64,000 nucleotides of DNA from Flavobacterium araucananum (GTDB lineage Bacteria > Bacteroidota > Bacteroidia > Flavobacteriales > Flavobacteriaceae), in NCBI RefSeq assembly GCF_002222055.1, contig NZ_MUGS01000051.1, positions 62,001-126,000 on the forward strand, written 5' to 3'. How positions within the stretch are numbered: the stretch's first letter is position 1; every line of letters begins with the position of its first letter. Below, piece after piece: positions 1-7,485 of the stretch. The notes below the pieces were generated by a model. It was not told where the DNA came from. It did not search any database and saw only the letters and a list, made by a program, of their open reading frames with translations. The position numbers and the translations under genes were made by a program.

Positions 1-604
1 CAATATTAAAGATTATTACAATTGCAAAAACGACCATAATTGCTACCAACGAAGCGGGAACTGCTTTTGTAAGCTTCGGAAAAAGCAAAACAATACTTAC
101 CGTTAATGCAACCAAACCCAGCATGATATACAAAGGTGTGCCTTGCAACCATGAAACCTGCCCATTAACAACGGTTTTAAATTGCTCCAGCTGCGACATA
201 AAAATAACGACTGCCAATCCGTTTACGAAACCAAACATAACGGGTTGCGGAACTAACCGGATAAATTTTCCGAGTTTAAAGAGTCCAATACAAATTTGAA
301 CTATACCTCCTAATGCGACGGCAGCAAAAACGTATTCTATACCGTGCGATTTCATTAAGGCAATTAAAACAATAACGGTCGCTCCTGCTCCGCCTGAAAT
401 CATTCCGGGTCTTCCTCCAAAAATTGCAGTAACCAAACCGGCAATAAAAGCAGCATACAAACCTACCAAAGGCGGAAATCCTGCTAAAATAGCAAAAGAC
501 AACGATTCAGGAATCATCGTCATAGCAACGGTTAAACCTGCTAAAATTTCATTTTTATAATTGACTTTTTGAGTAAAATCAAAGAGATGGAGTGCTTTTT
601 TCAT
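1..604 (-). CDS. SulP-family anion permease, N-terminal part (cut by window edge)
   Basis: About 201 codons are visible, reading from ATG at 604 out of the window. The protein starts MKKALHLFDFT and then shows successive hydrophobic segments with the SulP hallmarks AGLTVAMTMIPESLSFA, GFPPLVGLYAAF and FGGRPGMISGGAGAT. SulP proteins are inner-membrane transporters or channels for sulfate, bicarbonate and other anions; the substrate cannot be read from this part, and the C-terminal STAS domain, if there is one, lies outside. A TAnnTTTGC box lies only a few bases before the ATG, so the mRNA may be almost leaderless. The small gene at 883-1095 is upstream in the same direction. Confidence 0.85.
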   Translation of the reverse strand, partial: MKKALHLFDFTQKVNYKNEILAGLTVAMTMIPESLSFAILAGFPPLVGLYAAFIAGLVTAIFGGRPGMISGGAGATVIVLIALMKSHGIEYVFAAVALGGIVQICIGLFKLGKFIRLVPQPVMFGFVNGLAVVIFMSQLEQFKTVVNGQVSWLQGTPLYIMLGLVALTVSIVLLFPKLTKAVPASLVAIMVVFAIVIIFNI

Positions 605-609
605 AGACT

Positions 610-618
610 GCAAATGTA
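610..618 (-). promoter_or_regulatory. -7 promoter element of the SulP gene
   Basis: On the minus strand this reads TACATTTGC, an exact match to the Bacteroidota -7 consensus TAnnTTTGY. Its end is only about 6 bases from the start codon at 604, so transcription would begin at or next to the ATG. No good -33 TTG was found at the usual distance. Confidence 0.5.
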
Positions 619-688
619 GAAAATAATGCCCAAAAAGAGCGTCACTCTTTTAGATCCTGAAAAAGCAATAAAAGGCAATAGTAAATTT

Positions 689-709
689 AAGCTGTTATGT
701 AAACAGCTT
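689..709 (-). terminator. weak hairpin after the 883-1095 gene
   Basis: AAGCTGTT and AACAGCTT form an 8-bp stem with a 5-base loop. It lies downstream of the small minus-strand gene. The tract that follows on the minus strand is AT-rich but not a clean T run, so termination would be weak. Confidence 0.3.
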
Positions 710-809
710 TAAAAACAAAAGCAGAAGAGAAAGAATAACGCTTATCATAACTTAATTTTCTAAAGAAATTATCGCACAAAAGTATTTATAAACCGGCAAA
801 ATACAGCTA

Positions 810-828
810 CGTATTTATACCTGTTTTT
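810..828 (-). promoter_or_regulatory. 19-bp intergenic motif, copy 1
   Basis: The minus strand reads AAAAACAGGTATAAATACG. The identical 19 bases recur on the plus strand at 6038-6056. Both copies are outside genes. The function is unknown; a regulator site or the start of a small transcript are possibilities. Confidence 0.35.
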
Positions 829-882
829 TATTTAATATTAAACCGCAGCAGAGGTCAAAAACCGTATAACAGGCAAAAACAA

Positions 883-1095
883 TTAATCTAACCTAATACA
901 GATATATCCAAGACAATTAACGTAATCGATAATATTATCACATTGCAGATCAACACCTTCGATTCGTAATATTTTATCGCAGTCTTCTAAATCAAAATTA
1001 ATCTTATAGTCCGGAAAATGGGTCTGAATTACGGCTATGACATAATTTTTATCTGATTCTTTCTGGACATTCGTTTTAAAAACCTCAACAACCAT
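883..1095 (-). CDS. small hypothetical protein with HMA-like pattern, no CxxC
   Basis: 70 residues from ATG at 1095. No signal peptide or membrane segment. Predicted order is strand, helix, two strands, helix, strand, which resembles the ferredoxin-like fold of heavy-metal-associated (HMA) domains, but the metal-binding CxxC is absent: the cysteines at the DLEDCDK and LQCDN positions are not paired that way. It lies upstream of the SulP gene on the same strand with a 280-bp gap, so co-transcription is uncertain. I do not recognise a specific family; the fold is an inference from the sequence pattern. Confidence 0.6.
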   Translation of the reverse strand: MVVEVFKTNVQKESDKNYVIAVIQTHFPDYKINFDLEDCDKILRIEGVDLQCDNIIDYVNCLGYICIRLD

Positions 1096-1125
1096 AACTA
1101 TTTATTTAATTTTTTAGCTTCAGAA

Positions 1126-2115
1126 TTATTTTCGTTGAAAAAGATTGTATGATACTCCTACTCTAAAATATCCCTGTGCATCTTCTTTATGGTCGTATAC
1201 ATATTGACTGGTACGTTCTCCTTTTTCGGTAACACGTGTACTAAGAACATTGTTGACACCGGCTTTTACAAATGCAATTATCTTGGGCGTAAAGCAATAC
1301 TCGTAAGTAATGCCGGATTTTAATTCCAGCTGATTGAGTTCGTAAATGCCATTTAAATTTGAGGTGCTTAAATTTAAGTAAAAACTTTCAGAATTTAACT
1401 CTGTTCCAAGCGAAATCCTTCCATTTTCCGACAATTCTCTTCTAAATAAAAGACGTTGCGGCAATATAAAGTCCATATCCCATTTTGAATCTTTAAATTT
1501 ATGATTCAGTGTAAAAAGTGGCGTTACCGGAACAATCGAAGACGGATCTAACAAAGCCAAAGCACCTACTGTAATCGTAGTACTTGGTGTTCTTTTAAGC
1601 ACTATAACCGCAGATACAAATCCTTTTAACCGCTGAAAATTATCCTCATTCCCGTCAGCACTTACCGTAGCATTGTAGATCACCGGTTTTTTAAAAAGTG
1701 ATGTCATATAAGTGGCACTCACCGCTCCAGCCCAATAATGAAAATCTTCTGTCCCTCTGGTATAATTTTGTGTGGTACTATAATTATAAGTAGTACCAAA
1801 ATCATAACTTTCATATTTATACCTAAGGGAAGTTGTCAATACCAGTCTTTTAGATTTTGATATATAAAACGGTAGATTAAAAGCCGCTTTAAATCGGTTA
1901 TGACTTTCGATTCGGCCTCTTTCAGAATTATTTCCAAACAATTCCGAATCGTAATTTGTTGGTCCTAATTGTTCGCACTGCACATCAAAAGTTCTTGTTG
2001 TAGGGAATTTATCTACTAATGCCTTACCCAAAACTTTCATTCCGGGTTCTTTTTCCTGAGCGATGGCTTGCAAAGATGCAAATACAACGATTAACGAAAT
2101 GATTTTTGATTTCAT
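1126..2115 (-). CDS. predicted outer-membrane beta-barrel protein
   Basis: 329 residues with an N-terminal Sec signal peptide (MKSKIISLIVVFASLQAIAQ). The mature part has alternating strands rich in aromatic and polar residues (for example LVLTTSLRYKYESYDF and YFRVGVSYNLFQRK) and ends in a strand typical of barrels inserted by BamA. No catalytic motif is visible. It may belong to the DUF6268-type barrel proteins, but this is not certain. It is divergent from the LytS/LytT pair, and the direct repeat at 2201-2237 lies between them, so that regulator may control it. Confidence 0.7.
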   Translation of the reverse strand: MKSKIISLIVVFASLQAIAQEKEPGMKVLGKALVDKFPTTRTFDVQCEQLGPTNYDSELFGNNSERGRIESHNRFKAAFNLPFYISKSKRLVLTTSLRYKYESYDFGTTYNYSTTQNYTRGTEDFHYWAGAVSATYMTSLFKKPVIYNATVSADGNEDNFQRLKGFVSAVIVLKRTPSTTITVGALALLDPSSIVPVTPLFTLNHKFKDSKWDMDFILPQRLLFRRELSENGRISLGTELNSESFYLNLSTSNLNGIYELNQLELKSGITYEYCFTPKIIAFVKAGVNNVLSTRVTEKGERTSQYVYDHKEDAQGYFRVGVSYNLFQRK

Positions 2116-2200
2116 ATTCTGAAGAATGACTAAAGTTGTTTTTGGATGGTTTAAAACTCAGAGCAAATGTAATGGGCAAGTGTTTTTTATAATAGTTTTT

Positions 2201-2237
2201 TTATACCAATGGCGTTTCATTTATACCAATGGCGTTT
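2201..2237. promoter_or_regulatory. 17-bp direct repeat with 20-bp period, candidate LytTR operator
   Basis: TTATACCAATGGCGTTT occurs at 2201-2217 and again, without mismatch, at 2221-2237. LytTR-domain regulators such as AgrA and AlgR bind paired direct repeats about two helical turns apart. The pair sits about 60-95 bases before the start of the adjacent LytTR system and also upstream of the divergent barrel gene. The link to the regulator is inference from spacing and position. Confidence 0.6.
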
Positions 2238-2281
2238 GTATAATTCCAGCGACCAAAGGCCTAAAAACTATAATATTACCT

Positions 2282-2289
2282 TAATTTTG
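2282..2289 (+). promoter_or_regulatory. -7 promoter element of the sensor kinase gene
   Basis: TAATTTTG fits TAnnTTTG and ends 5 bases before the ATG at 2295, so the transcript would be leaderless or nearly so. No TTG is present at the -33 position, which suits a promoter that needs an activator such as one bound to the repeat at 2201-2237. Confidence 0.5.
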
Positions 2290-2294
2290 CCGTT

Positions 2295-3296
2295 ATGACG
2301 ATTCTTAAAATTTATCAAAACTTTTTTCTCCGGAACCTCATCGTAAATATCCTGGTTATCGGGATTATTTTCGTTTGTATTTATGACGAAATGAATTACT
2401 ATAAAAAAGATTCTTTTATTCTGTTGCAAAATATTTGTCTGGGTTACCTGCCCATGTATTTGGGTGTAACCATTAGCAATATGTTTATAATCAATAAATT
2501 TCTTTTCAAAAAAAAGTATCGGGTTTTCTGGGTGGTATTCGTCATCTATTGGGTTTTCTTTTACTCCTTAATGACGGATTATTTTTTATATGCAGGGCTG
2601 GGAAAAATGAAAACTTTATCGATCATATCTTTAATTTTTAATGGTACTTGTTTGTATTTTCTCCATTTGGGAATCATGAAAAAAGTTTCTCAAACCGATA
2701 AGGATATTATTAATTTTAAGTCAGAACTTTCGTTTTTAAAACAACAGCTCAATCCGCATTTTTTATTGAATGCGATGAATAATCTATACGGAGAATCATT
2801 ATCTGATCCTGATAAATTGCCGGATCGAATCCTCAATCTTTCAGATATGTTGCGCTATCAGATAGAAGCCAGCAAAAAAGATTATGTTTTTCTGGAAGAA
2901 GAAATTGCTTTTATCAAAAAATATACGGAGTATTATACTTTTCAGAACGAACGTCTTACGGTTACCCAAAACTTTGAAGGTGATTTTGATACTATGGATA
3001 TTCCGCCTTTGTTCTTTTTGCCTCTGGTCGAAAATGCGGTTAAATTCTCGGCAGAAACTGCACAACCTTTTATTGTAATTGATTTAAAAGTAAAATGTCA
3101 AAATTTATCTTTTACACTCAAGAACAATTATTTAGAATCAGGTTCCCGACTTTCGAGTACGGGAATTGGTATCGAAAACCTAAAAAGACGTCTTGAAGTT
3201 TACGGATTAAGGCATGAACTGAACTGTAAAAAAGAAAAGAATATCTTTATCGTAAAATTAAAAATATGGCAACTCCCTACCGCTGTCTTATCATAG
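2295..3296 (+). CDS. LytS/YehU-type sensor histidine kinase
   Basis: 333 residues. Residues 1-130 form about four membrane helices with no recognisable extra sensor domain. A short coiled linker leads to the His_kinase domain (PF06580-type) with the phospho-acceptor motif LKQQLNPHFLLNAMNNLYG near residue 152. The ATPase part shows the N box PLVENAVKFS and the G box GIGIENLKRR. The gene overlaps the response regulator by 31 bp, so the two are translated together. The usual role is to sense an envelope signal and phosphorylate the LytTR partner. The ligand is unknown. Confidence 0.9.
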   Translation: MTILKIYQNFFLRNLIVNILVIGIIFVCIYDEMNYYKKDSFILLQNICLGYLPMYLGVTISNMFIINKFLFKKKYRVFWVVFVIYWVFFYSLMTDYFLYAGLGKMKTLSIISLIFNGTCLYFLHLGIMKKVSQTDKDIINFKSELSFLKQQLNPHFLLNAMNNLYGESLSDPDKLPDRILNLSDMLRYQIEASKKDYVFLEEEIAFIKKYTEYYTFQNERLTVTQNFEGDFDTMDIPPLFFLPLVENAVKFSAETAQPFIVIDLKVKCQNLSFTLKNNYLESGSRLSSTGIGIENLKRRLEVYGLRHELNCKKEKNIFIVKLKIWQLPTAVLS

Positions 3297-3988
3297 ACGA
3301 TGAATCGCCGGCACACAAGGCGCTTGCATCACATATTTCTAAATTTGATAATCTGGAACATTCCGGAAGTGCTTTTAGTGGCATGGAAGCTGTAAAAATG
3401 CTTAACGAAAATAGCTACGACATTATTTTTCTGGATATTAATATGCCTGTAATCTCAGGTGTCGAATTAATGGAATTGCAACCCAAAAGACCTTTAACGA
3501 TTGTTACCACGGCCTACTCTGACTATGCACTTTCGGCTTATCAAAACGATGCAATAGACTATTTGCTCAAACCTATCTCGTTCGAAAAATTCTCTAAAGC
3601 AATCGAAAAAGCCAAAATCTACTTATCAGGTAATATACTGCAAAAAGAAACTAATACAAATACAAAAGTTCTCTCACATCGCGTAAACGGACAAATGGCC
3701 GAAATACCTCTAACAGATATTATGTATATCGAAAGTCTGGGCAACTACATGAAACTGTATAGCACCAAACTAAAATCGCCTACAATTATTTACGGATCAC
3801 TGGCAAGCATTGCCGCAGAAATTGACAGCACTAACTTTGTTCAGGTACATCGCTCGTTTATAGTAAATGTTACCAAAATTAAGGCTGTAACGTTTAAATC
3901 GCTTACAATGTTTAATGGGGAAGTTATTCCTGTAGGGAGAAAATATCAGATTTTATTGGATAATTTGAAAAAATCTCGGCCTTTATAA
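3266..3988 (+). CDS. LytTR-family response regulator
   Basis: 240 residues. Residues 1-120 are a receiver domain with the acidic pocket IIDDE, phospho-acceptor Asp in FLDINMP, Thr in TTAYSD and Lys in YLLKPIS. Residues about 135-238 are a LytTR DNA-binding domain (IMYIESLGNYMKLYS, VQVHRSFIVN, IPVGRKY). It overlaps the kinase gene and should be its partner. LytTR proteins bind paired direct repeats; the 2201-2237 repeat is the obvious candidate site for autoregulation. Confidence 0.92.
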   Translation: MATPYRCLIIDDESPAHKALASHISKFDNLEHSGSAFSGMEAVKMLNENSYDIIFLDINMPVISGVELMELQPKRPLTIVTTAYSDYALSAYQNDAIDYLLKPISFEKFSKAIEKAKIYLSGNILQKETNTNTKVLSHRVNGQMAEIPLTDIMYIESLGNYMKLYSTKLKSPTIIYGSLASIAAEIDSTNFVQVHRSFIVNVTKIKAVTFKSLTMFNGEVIPVGRKYQILLDNLKKSRPL

Positions 3989-3999
3989 TTGGATTCTTT

Positions 4000-4431
4000 T
4001 TATTTAACCACAAAAATAACGTCTTTTTCAACCAGATTGCTAACGTTTAAAGTTGGTATAACAAATCTATTAAAAAAGGTATTTTCTGTCTTTGCATGCA
4101 ATATTCCTCTTGCAGCACCAACTGTTATCACACTAAGATGTTCTAGAAAATGCTTTGGTAATGTGATTTTTTTCTCAGACACAATCTGATTTTTCCATGA
4201 TGTTTCTTCTACATCAAAATTACAAACTACTGTTATTGCAACAATTGGCTGTTTTTCATGAAGAAATTGAAATTTCATTCTACAGGAAACAACTCTATTT
4301 TCAGCATTAATCGAAAACTGAAGTTCTGATTTTAAAGCATTATTATCCGGTACATTTTCGATTTCAAATGTCGCAAACTGCTCTGTAACAATATTCAATA
4401 ATCTAAAACCAATATTTTTCTTTACATCCAT
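4000..4431 (-). CDS. SecB-like protein
   Basis: 143 residues, no signal peptide. The N-terminal half has alternating strands (LLNIVTEQFATFEIENV, VVSCRMKFQFLHEKQPIVAITVVCNF). The C-terminal part has HLSVITVGAARGILHAKTEN followed by a proline and valine strand, which resembles the long helix and end of SecB and of the SecB-like chaperones that accompany toxin-antitoxin pairs. It is 3 bases downstream of the Xre gene, so the two form an operon. The assignment rests on this pattern and on gene context. It converges with the response regulator across an 11-bp gap. Confidence 0.55.
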   Translation of the reverse strand: MDVKKNIGFRLLNIVTEQFATFEIENVPDNNALKSELQFSINAENRVVSCRMKFQFLHEKQPIVAITVVCNFDVEETSWKNQIVSEKKITLPKHFLEHLSVITVGAARGILHAKTENTFFNRFVIPTLNVSNLVEKDVIFVVK

Positions 4432-4434
4432 TTT

Positions 4435-4929
4435 TTACGAATAACTATATTCTACTTCAACACACTCCTCTTCACTTATATATACATCTAAAGGAATGTT
4501 TTTGGTTTCCTCTTCTGCAATTATAGTTTTCTCAATTTCATTAAGGTAAGTATGCACTTGAGTCGAAATTTCGATAATATTTACAGTGCTACTAATTAGG
4601 ATATTATTATTTTCACAAATGTGCATTATTTTAATACCTAATGCTTTTTGTATTCTGGCTATTGTAAAAAGACCTAAGTTTTCAGATCCTTTAACCCACT
4701 TATTAACTGTTTGTGGGGTTACCTCTAATAAATCTGCTAAATCCTTTTGAGACATTTTTTTTTCTCTAAGTGTTCTTAAAATACGAACAGCAACTTGTTG
4801 AGAAAATCTTAATCCCTCCTTATCTTCAAATCTTTTATTACTTTCCTCAATCCATTTGCTGGGAGTTTTAGAAACCAATCCTTCTAATTTACTTTTTAAT
4901 TCTTGATTTTCCATAATTGTAGTTTTCAT
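4435..4929 (-). CDS. Xre-family helix-turn-helix protein, candidate antitoxin
   Basis: 164 residues from ATG at 4929 (a second Met at residue 6 is possible). Residues about 45-100 form a Cro/C1-type HTH (SQKDLADLLEVTPQTVNKWVKG). The N-terminal 40 residues are charged, and the tail of about 60 residues is acidic. Such HTH proteins are common antitoxins and self-repressors. It sits between a SecB-like gene (3 bp downstream) and a frameshifted small gene (3 bp upstream), the order expected of a toxin-antitoxin-chaperone operon. Confidence 0.75.
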   Translation of the reverse strand: MKTTIMENQELKSKLEGLVSKTPSKWIEESNKRFEDKEGLRFSQQVAVRILRTLREKKMSQKDLADLLEVTPQTVNKWVKGSENLGLFTIARIQKALGIKIMHICENNNILISSTVNIIEISTQVHTYLNEIEKTIIAEEETKNIPLDVYISEEECVEVEYSYS

Positions 4930-4932
4930 AAA

Positions 4933-5198
4933 TTAATTCAGAATGTCTATATATCCAAAATCATCATCTCCTAATAGTCCATTTTCTCTTAAGTATGCCG
5001 CAGTAATTTTTAGTTTAGATAATATTACTTTTGTATGGTCGTGCTCATTCATTGTATCTGTTAGCTTTATAGCACTTCCCGATACTACATAACATTCCAA
5101 TTCCTGAATGCTAATGTAAATTCATCGCAATCACAATTATCAAACTGAACCGACAACAATCTATTCTCTACAATTGCAAAGATATCAACAATTTCCAT
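4933..5198 (-). pseudogene. frameshifted small gene, possible former toxin
   Basis: From ATG at 5198 the frame reads MEIVDIFAIVENRLLSVQF and on to DCDEF, then soon reaches a stop at about 5085. A second frame, open from about 5121, continues with ELECYVVSGSAIKLTDTM and LRENGLLGDDDFGYIDILN and stops at 4933, 3 bp before the Xre gene. Joined, they make about 88 residues with good coding character, so an indel near 5100-5121 has split one gene. Its position before an antitoxin-like HTH gene suggests a toxin, but I do not recognise the family. A sequencing error is the alternative. Confidence 0.55.
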
Positions 5199-5498
5199 AA
5201 AATCAACTTATAAGCTTATTATTTTACTATTCTTAATCATTAGCAAAACTCCTAATCACAGATGCTAATCCCGAATGACACAAAAATCGTTAAAAAATTG
5301 TTTCAGAAAGAAATTACTTATAAACAATATTAAATTTGAAAATTTAATTTATAGCTTAACTATTTTTTATCCTCTTTAATAATCACACTTCGCATCAAGC
5401 ATAAATTTTTTCTGCAAAAAAAACCTTTCCTAAACCAATTTTTCTTACATAAATAATTATATTAGCCCCGCCACTAATCGTTAAAATAATTGTAGAAA
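5199..5498. other. gene-free AT-rich interval
   Basis: No open frame with coding character, no clear hairpin and no repeat was seen. It holds the outward promoters for the broken gene at 5198 (minus) and for the gene at 5499 (plus); neither matches the -7 consensus well. Confidence 0.5.
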
Positions 5499-5969
5499 AT
5501 GACCTTTTTTAATTTCCTGTTTAGAAGATCAAATATAGAATGCCCCAGATGTCTTGGTAAAGCATTTGTTGATTGGGATGATATCCAACGTTTAAATAGA
5601 GTATTAAAATGGGCTCCCGGTCCTTGTGCGTATTGCTACGGTACGGGAAAGGTTGACAAAGAAATGCTCTCGAAAGTTGCAGTTGACTACACTTACCTTA
5701 CCATAGATTTGCCAGAATCTGAAATGGACAAAATAAAAGAGGGCGACGAAGAAACACTTGAAAAAGGAAGAATACATGAATTTTTTTTAGATAATCTTAT
5801 TCAATATATCGAACATCAGTATCTAAGTAACAAAATGGATGCTGAAAGTATTGCCAATTTATACCTGACTACTGAGGATGAAACTGCTTTATTTTCGCTG
5901 GAAAGAAAAAATCTGATACAGTATATCGAAAAAATAATCGAATTAAAAAAATCTGAACCCAAGCAATAA
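5499..5969 (+). CDS. hypothetical protein with DnaJ-type zinc-binding motifs
   Basis: 156 residues, cytosolic. Two CxxC pairs near the N-terminus, CPRCLGKA (residues 15-22) and CAYCYGTGKV (about 43-52), match half of the DnaJ cysteine-rich repeat (CxxCxGxG) and should bind one zinc ion. There is no J domain. The rest is mostly helical and acidic, with no known motif. It is a single-gene unit. The zinc site is well supported by sequence; the function is unknown, though protein binding is what such motifs often do. Confidence 0.75.
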   Translation: MTFFNFLFRRSNIECPRCLGKAFVDWDDIQRLNRVLKWAPGPCAYCYGTGKVDKEMLSKVAVDYTYLTIDLPESEMDKIKEGDEETLEKGRIHEFFLDNLIQYIEHQYLSNKMDAESIANLYLTTEDETALFSLERKNLIQYIEKIIELKKSEPKQ

Positions 5970-6037
5970 AGCAAGAAAAATACTTAACAATTCGACTTAA
6001 CCTCTTTTATTTATGCACTGTTACTGCTTATTGAGCT

Positions 6038-6056
6038 AAAAACAGGTATAAATACG
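6038..6056 (+). promoter_or_regulatory. 19-bp intergenic motif, copy 2
   Basis: AAAAACAGGTATAAATACG, identical to the minus-strand sequence at 810-828. It is in a 368-bp gene-free stretch. See copy 1. Confidence 0.35.
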
Positions 6057-6169
6057 CATTGCCAAAACTTTATTTAGTGGTAAAATTGCAGTAAATAATT
6101 TTTACTTGAGACTGTAGTTTTCCCTAAAAGAAAATTATTATAATACTGTCATTTTTTTTGGAACAATTA

Positions 6170-6217
6170 AGTGAGATTTCTAATCGTAAATAACGATTAA
6201 AAGTCTCACTTTTTTTT
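6170..6217 (+). terminator. rho-independent terminator
   Basis: AGTGAGA (6170-6176) pairs with TCTCACT (6204-6210), with an inner ATCGT/ACGAT stem, followed by a run of T. It lies about 200 bp after the 5499-5969 gene. Confidence 0.75.
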
Positions 6218-6337
6218 ATGTTGTACATTAAGAGGGATAAACCAGGAATTTTCACTCCGCAAGGCTCTATACTCTTTGGATAGAAAATATCAGGAATATA
6301 TTTTTAGCACAGTATAAACTTCTGGCGCTGCAAAAAT

Positions 6338-7030
6338 TTAAAGCATCGTATTTATTCTGACAGAACCTTTTACCAAAGCAAGTGCTTTTATACTACTTAC
6401 ATGAAACTCTATGGTTTGATGATGTGGGTTCTGAGCCACAAATTGCACATACGATTCTCGTTCTGATTGTTTCAGGAAACGGATAAAAAAAGATTCATTG
6501 CCATCATTGTTTACATAGACCAGATACATCTCGCCCCAAATAATATTGCTTTCGATATTGAGTATCTTTCTGTAGGCTACAATATCTCCACTTTTTAGCA
6601 AAGGATACATACTATCGCCGGAAACATATAATGCTCCGTCGCATTCAGAAATTTTAGGAATTCTGATATAATCTACCACGACCTGATGTTCGTTATCACC
6701 AAACAAATCAACAATTCCTTCAGGGGTTTGCACATCGTATAACGGAATATTTGTTTTGTCGTATTTACTTATTTTTTTATAAATGCTCGCTTTTTCTTCC
6801 AGAATGCTCAATTTTAACATTTCACCCTCTCCAGTTAGGAGCCAATGGTAGTCAATATCAGTATATCTGTTTAAGATATTTTCTAATTTGTCAACGCCAA
6901 TTGTTTTGTTATTCTTAAATTGACTGGCAAAAGAACCATTGGACATACCAACTTCTTTTTCGAAAGCACTAACGTTACCACCAATAGAATCAATGTATAC
7001 CTTGATTCTTTGTATTATCCCTCCTACCAT
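6338..7030 (-). CDS. S24-family phage-type repressor with altered dyad
   Basis: 230 residues. Residues 1-65 form an HTH domain (VSAFEKEVGMSNGSFASQF) ending in YHWLLTGEGEM, typical of CI-like repressors. Residues about 115-225 are an S24/LexA-type domain with SGDSMYP holding the nucleophile Ser140. The usual catalytic Lys in the strand FxVKR appears as FIRFLK, so Arg184 seems to replace it, and self-cleavage is doubtful. It faces a tiny HTH gene at 7122 across 91 bp, an arrangement like CI/Cro. No other phage genes are nearby, so it may be domesticated. Confidence 0.8.
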   Translation of the reverse strand: MVGGIIQRIKVYIDSIGGNVSAFEKEVGMSNGSFASQFKNNKTIGVDKLENILNRYTDIDYHWLLTGEGEMLKLSILEEKASIYKKISKYDKTNIPLYDVQTPEGIVDLFGDNEHQVVVDYIRIPKISECDGALYVSGDSMYPLLKSGDIVAYRKILNIESNIIWGEMYLVYVNNDGNESFFIRFLKQSERESYVQFVAQNPHHQTIEFHVSSIKALALVKGSVRINTML

Positions 7031-7121
7031 AGTTTATTGTTTTTAGAAAAAATCCTATAAATACTTGTTTTTTAAGAAATATCTTACTATATTTACTACT
7101 TAATACGAAACAAAGTGAGCA

Positions 7122-7334
7122 ATGGACAAACCTACGAAAAAAAATAAGAAATATACCTATGATCAAGGTATCATAAGGGCTCTGGCGGAGAAATACAGGG
7201 TAACTCCCTTTTATGTAAGGCAGTGTTTAAGCGGGTTTTCTACTAGCGGAACTGCTGATAATATAAAATTGGATTACAAAGAGTTAGATAAAAAGATAAA
7301 AGCGACTTATGTCATTTTTATAAATAATTTATAG
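7122..7334 (+). CDS. small HTH-like protein, Cro-like
   Basis: 70 residues, basic. The stretch IIRALAEKYRVTPFYVRQCL looks like a helix-turn-helix (YRVTPFYVRQ), followed by a short basic tail. It is divergent from the S24 repressor with 91 bp between the starts, as Cro is to CI. A strong terminator follows at 7417-7450. The role as a partner regulator is inferred from size, HTH pattern and position. Confidence 0.6.
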   Translation: MDKPTKKNKKYTYDQGIIRALAEKYRVTPFYVRQCLSGFSTSGTADNIKLDYKELDKKIKATYVIFINNL

Positions 7335-7416
7335 AAGATTTTAATGCCATTTACCTTGAGGAAATACAGTATACAACAATTTTTTTAAGTTCATGTTTTC
7401 TTTATTGTTGTATCTT

Positions 7417-7450
7417 AATGAGGGAGCTACTAACTCCCTCATTTTTTTTA
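7417..7450 (+). terminator. rho-independent terminator
   Basis: AATGAGGGAG (7417-7426) pairs with CTCCCTCATT (7434-7443) around a 7-base loop, followed by T residues. It ends the 7122-7334 unit. Confidence 0.85.
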
Positions 7451-7485
7451 TAATATCGAATGTCAATACTTCTATAAAAAGTCTT

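Larger units (their letters stand above)
5970..6337. other. gene-free interval with motif copy and terminator
   Basis: No convincing gene. It contains the second copy of the 19-bp motif (6038-6056) and a strong hairpin terminator (6170-6217) that lies 200 bp past the stop at 5969. The stretch 6038-6217 could therefore be a short untranslated transcript running from the motif to the terminator. Confidence 0.4.
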
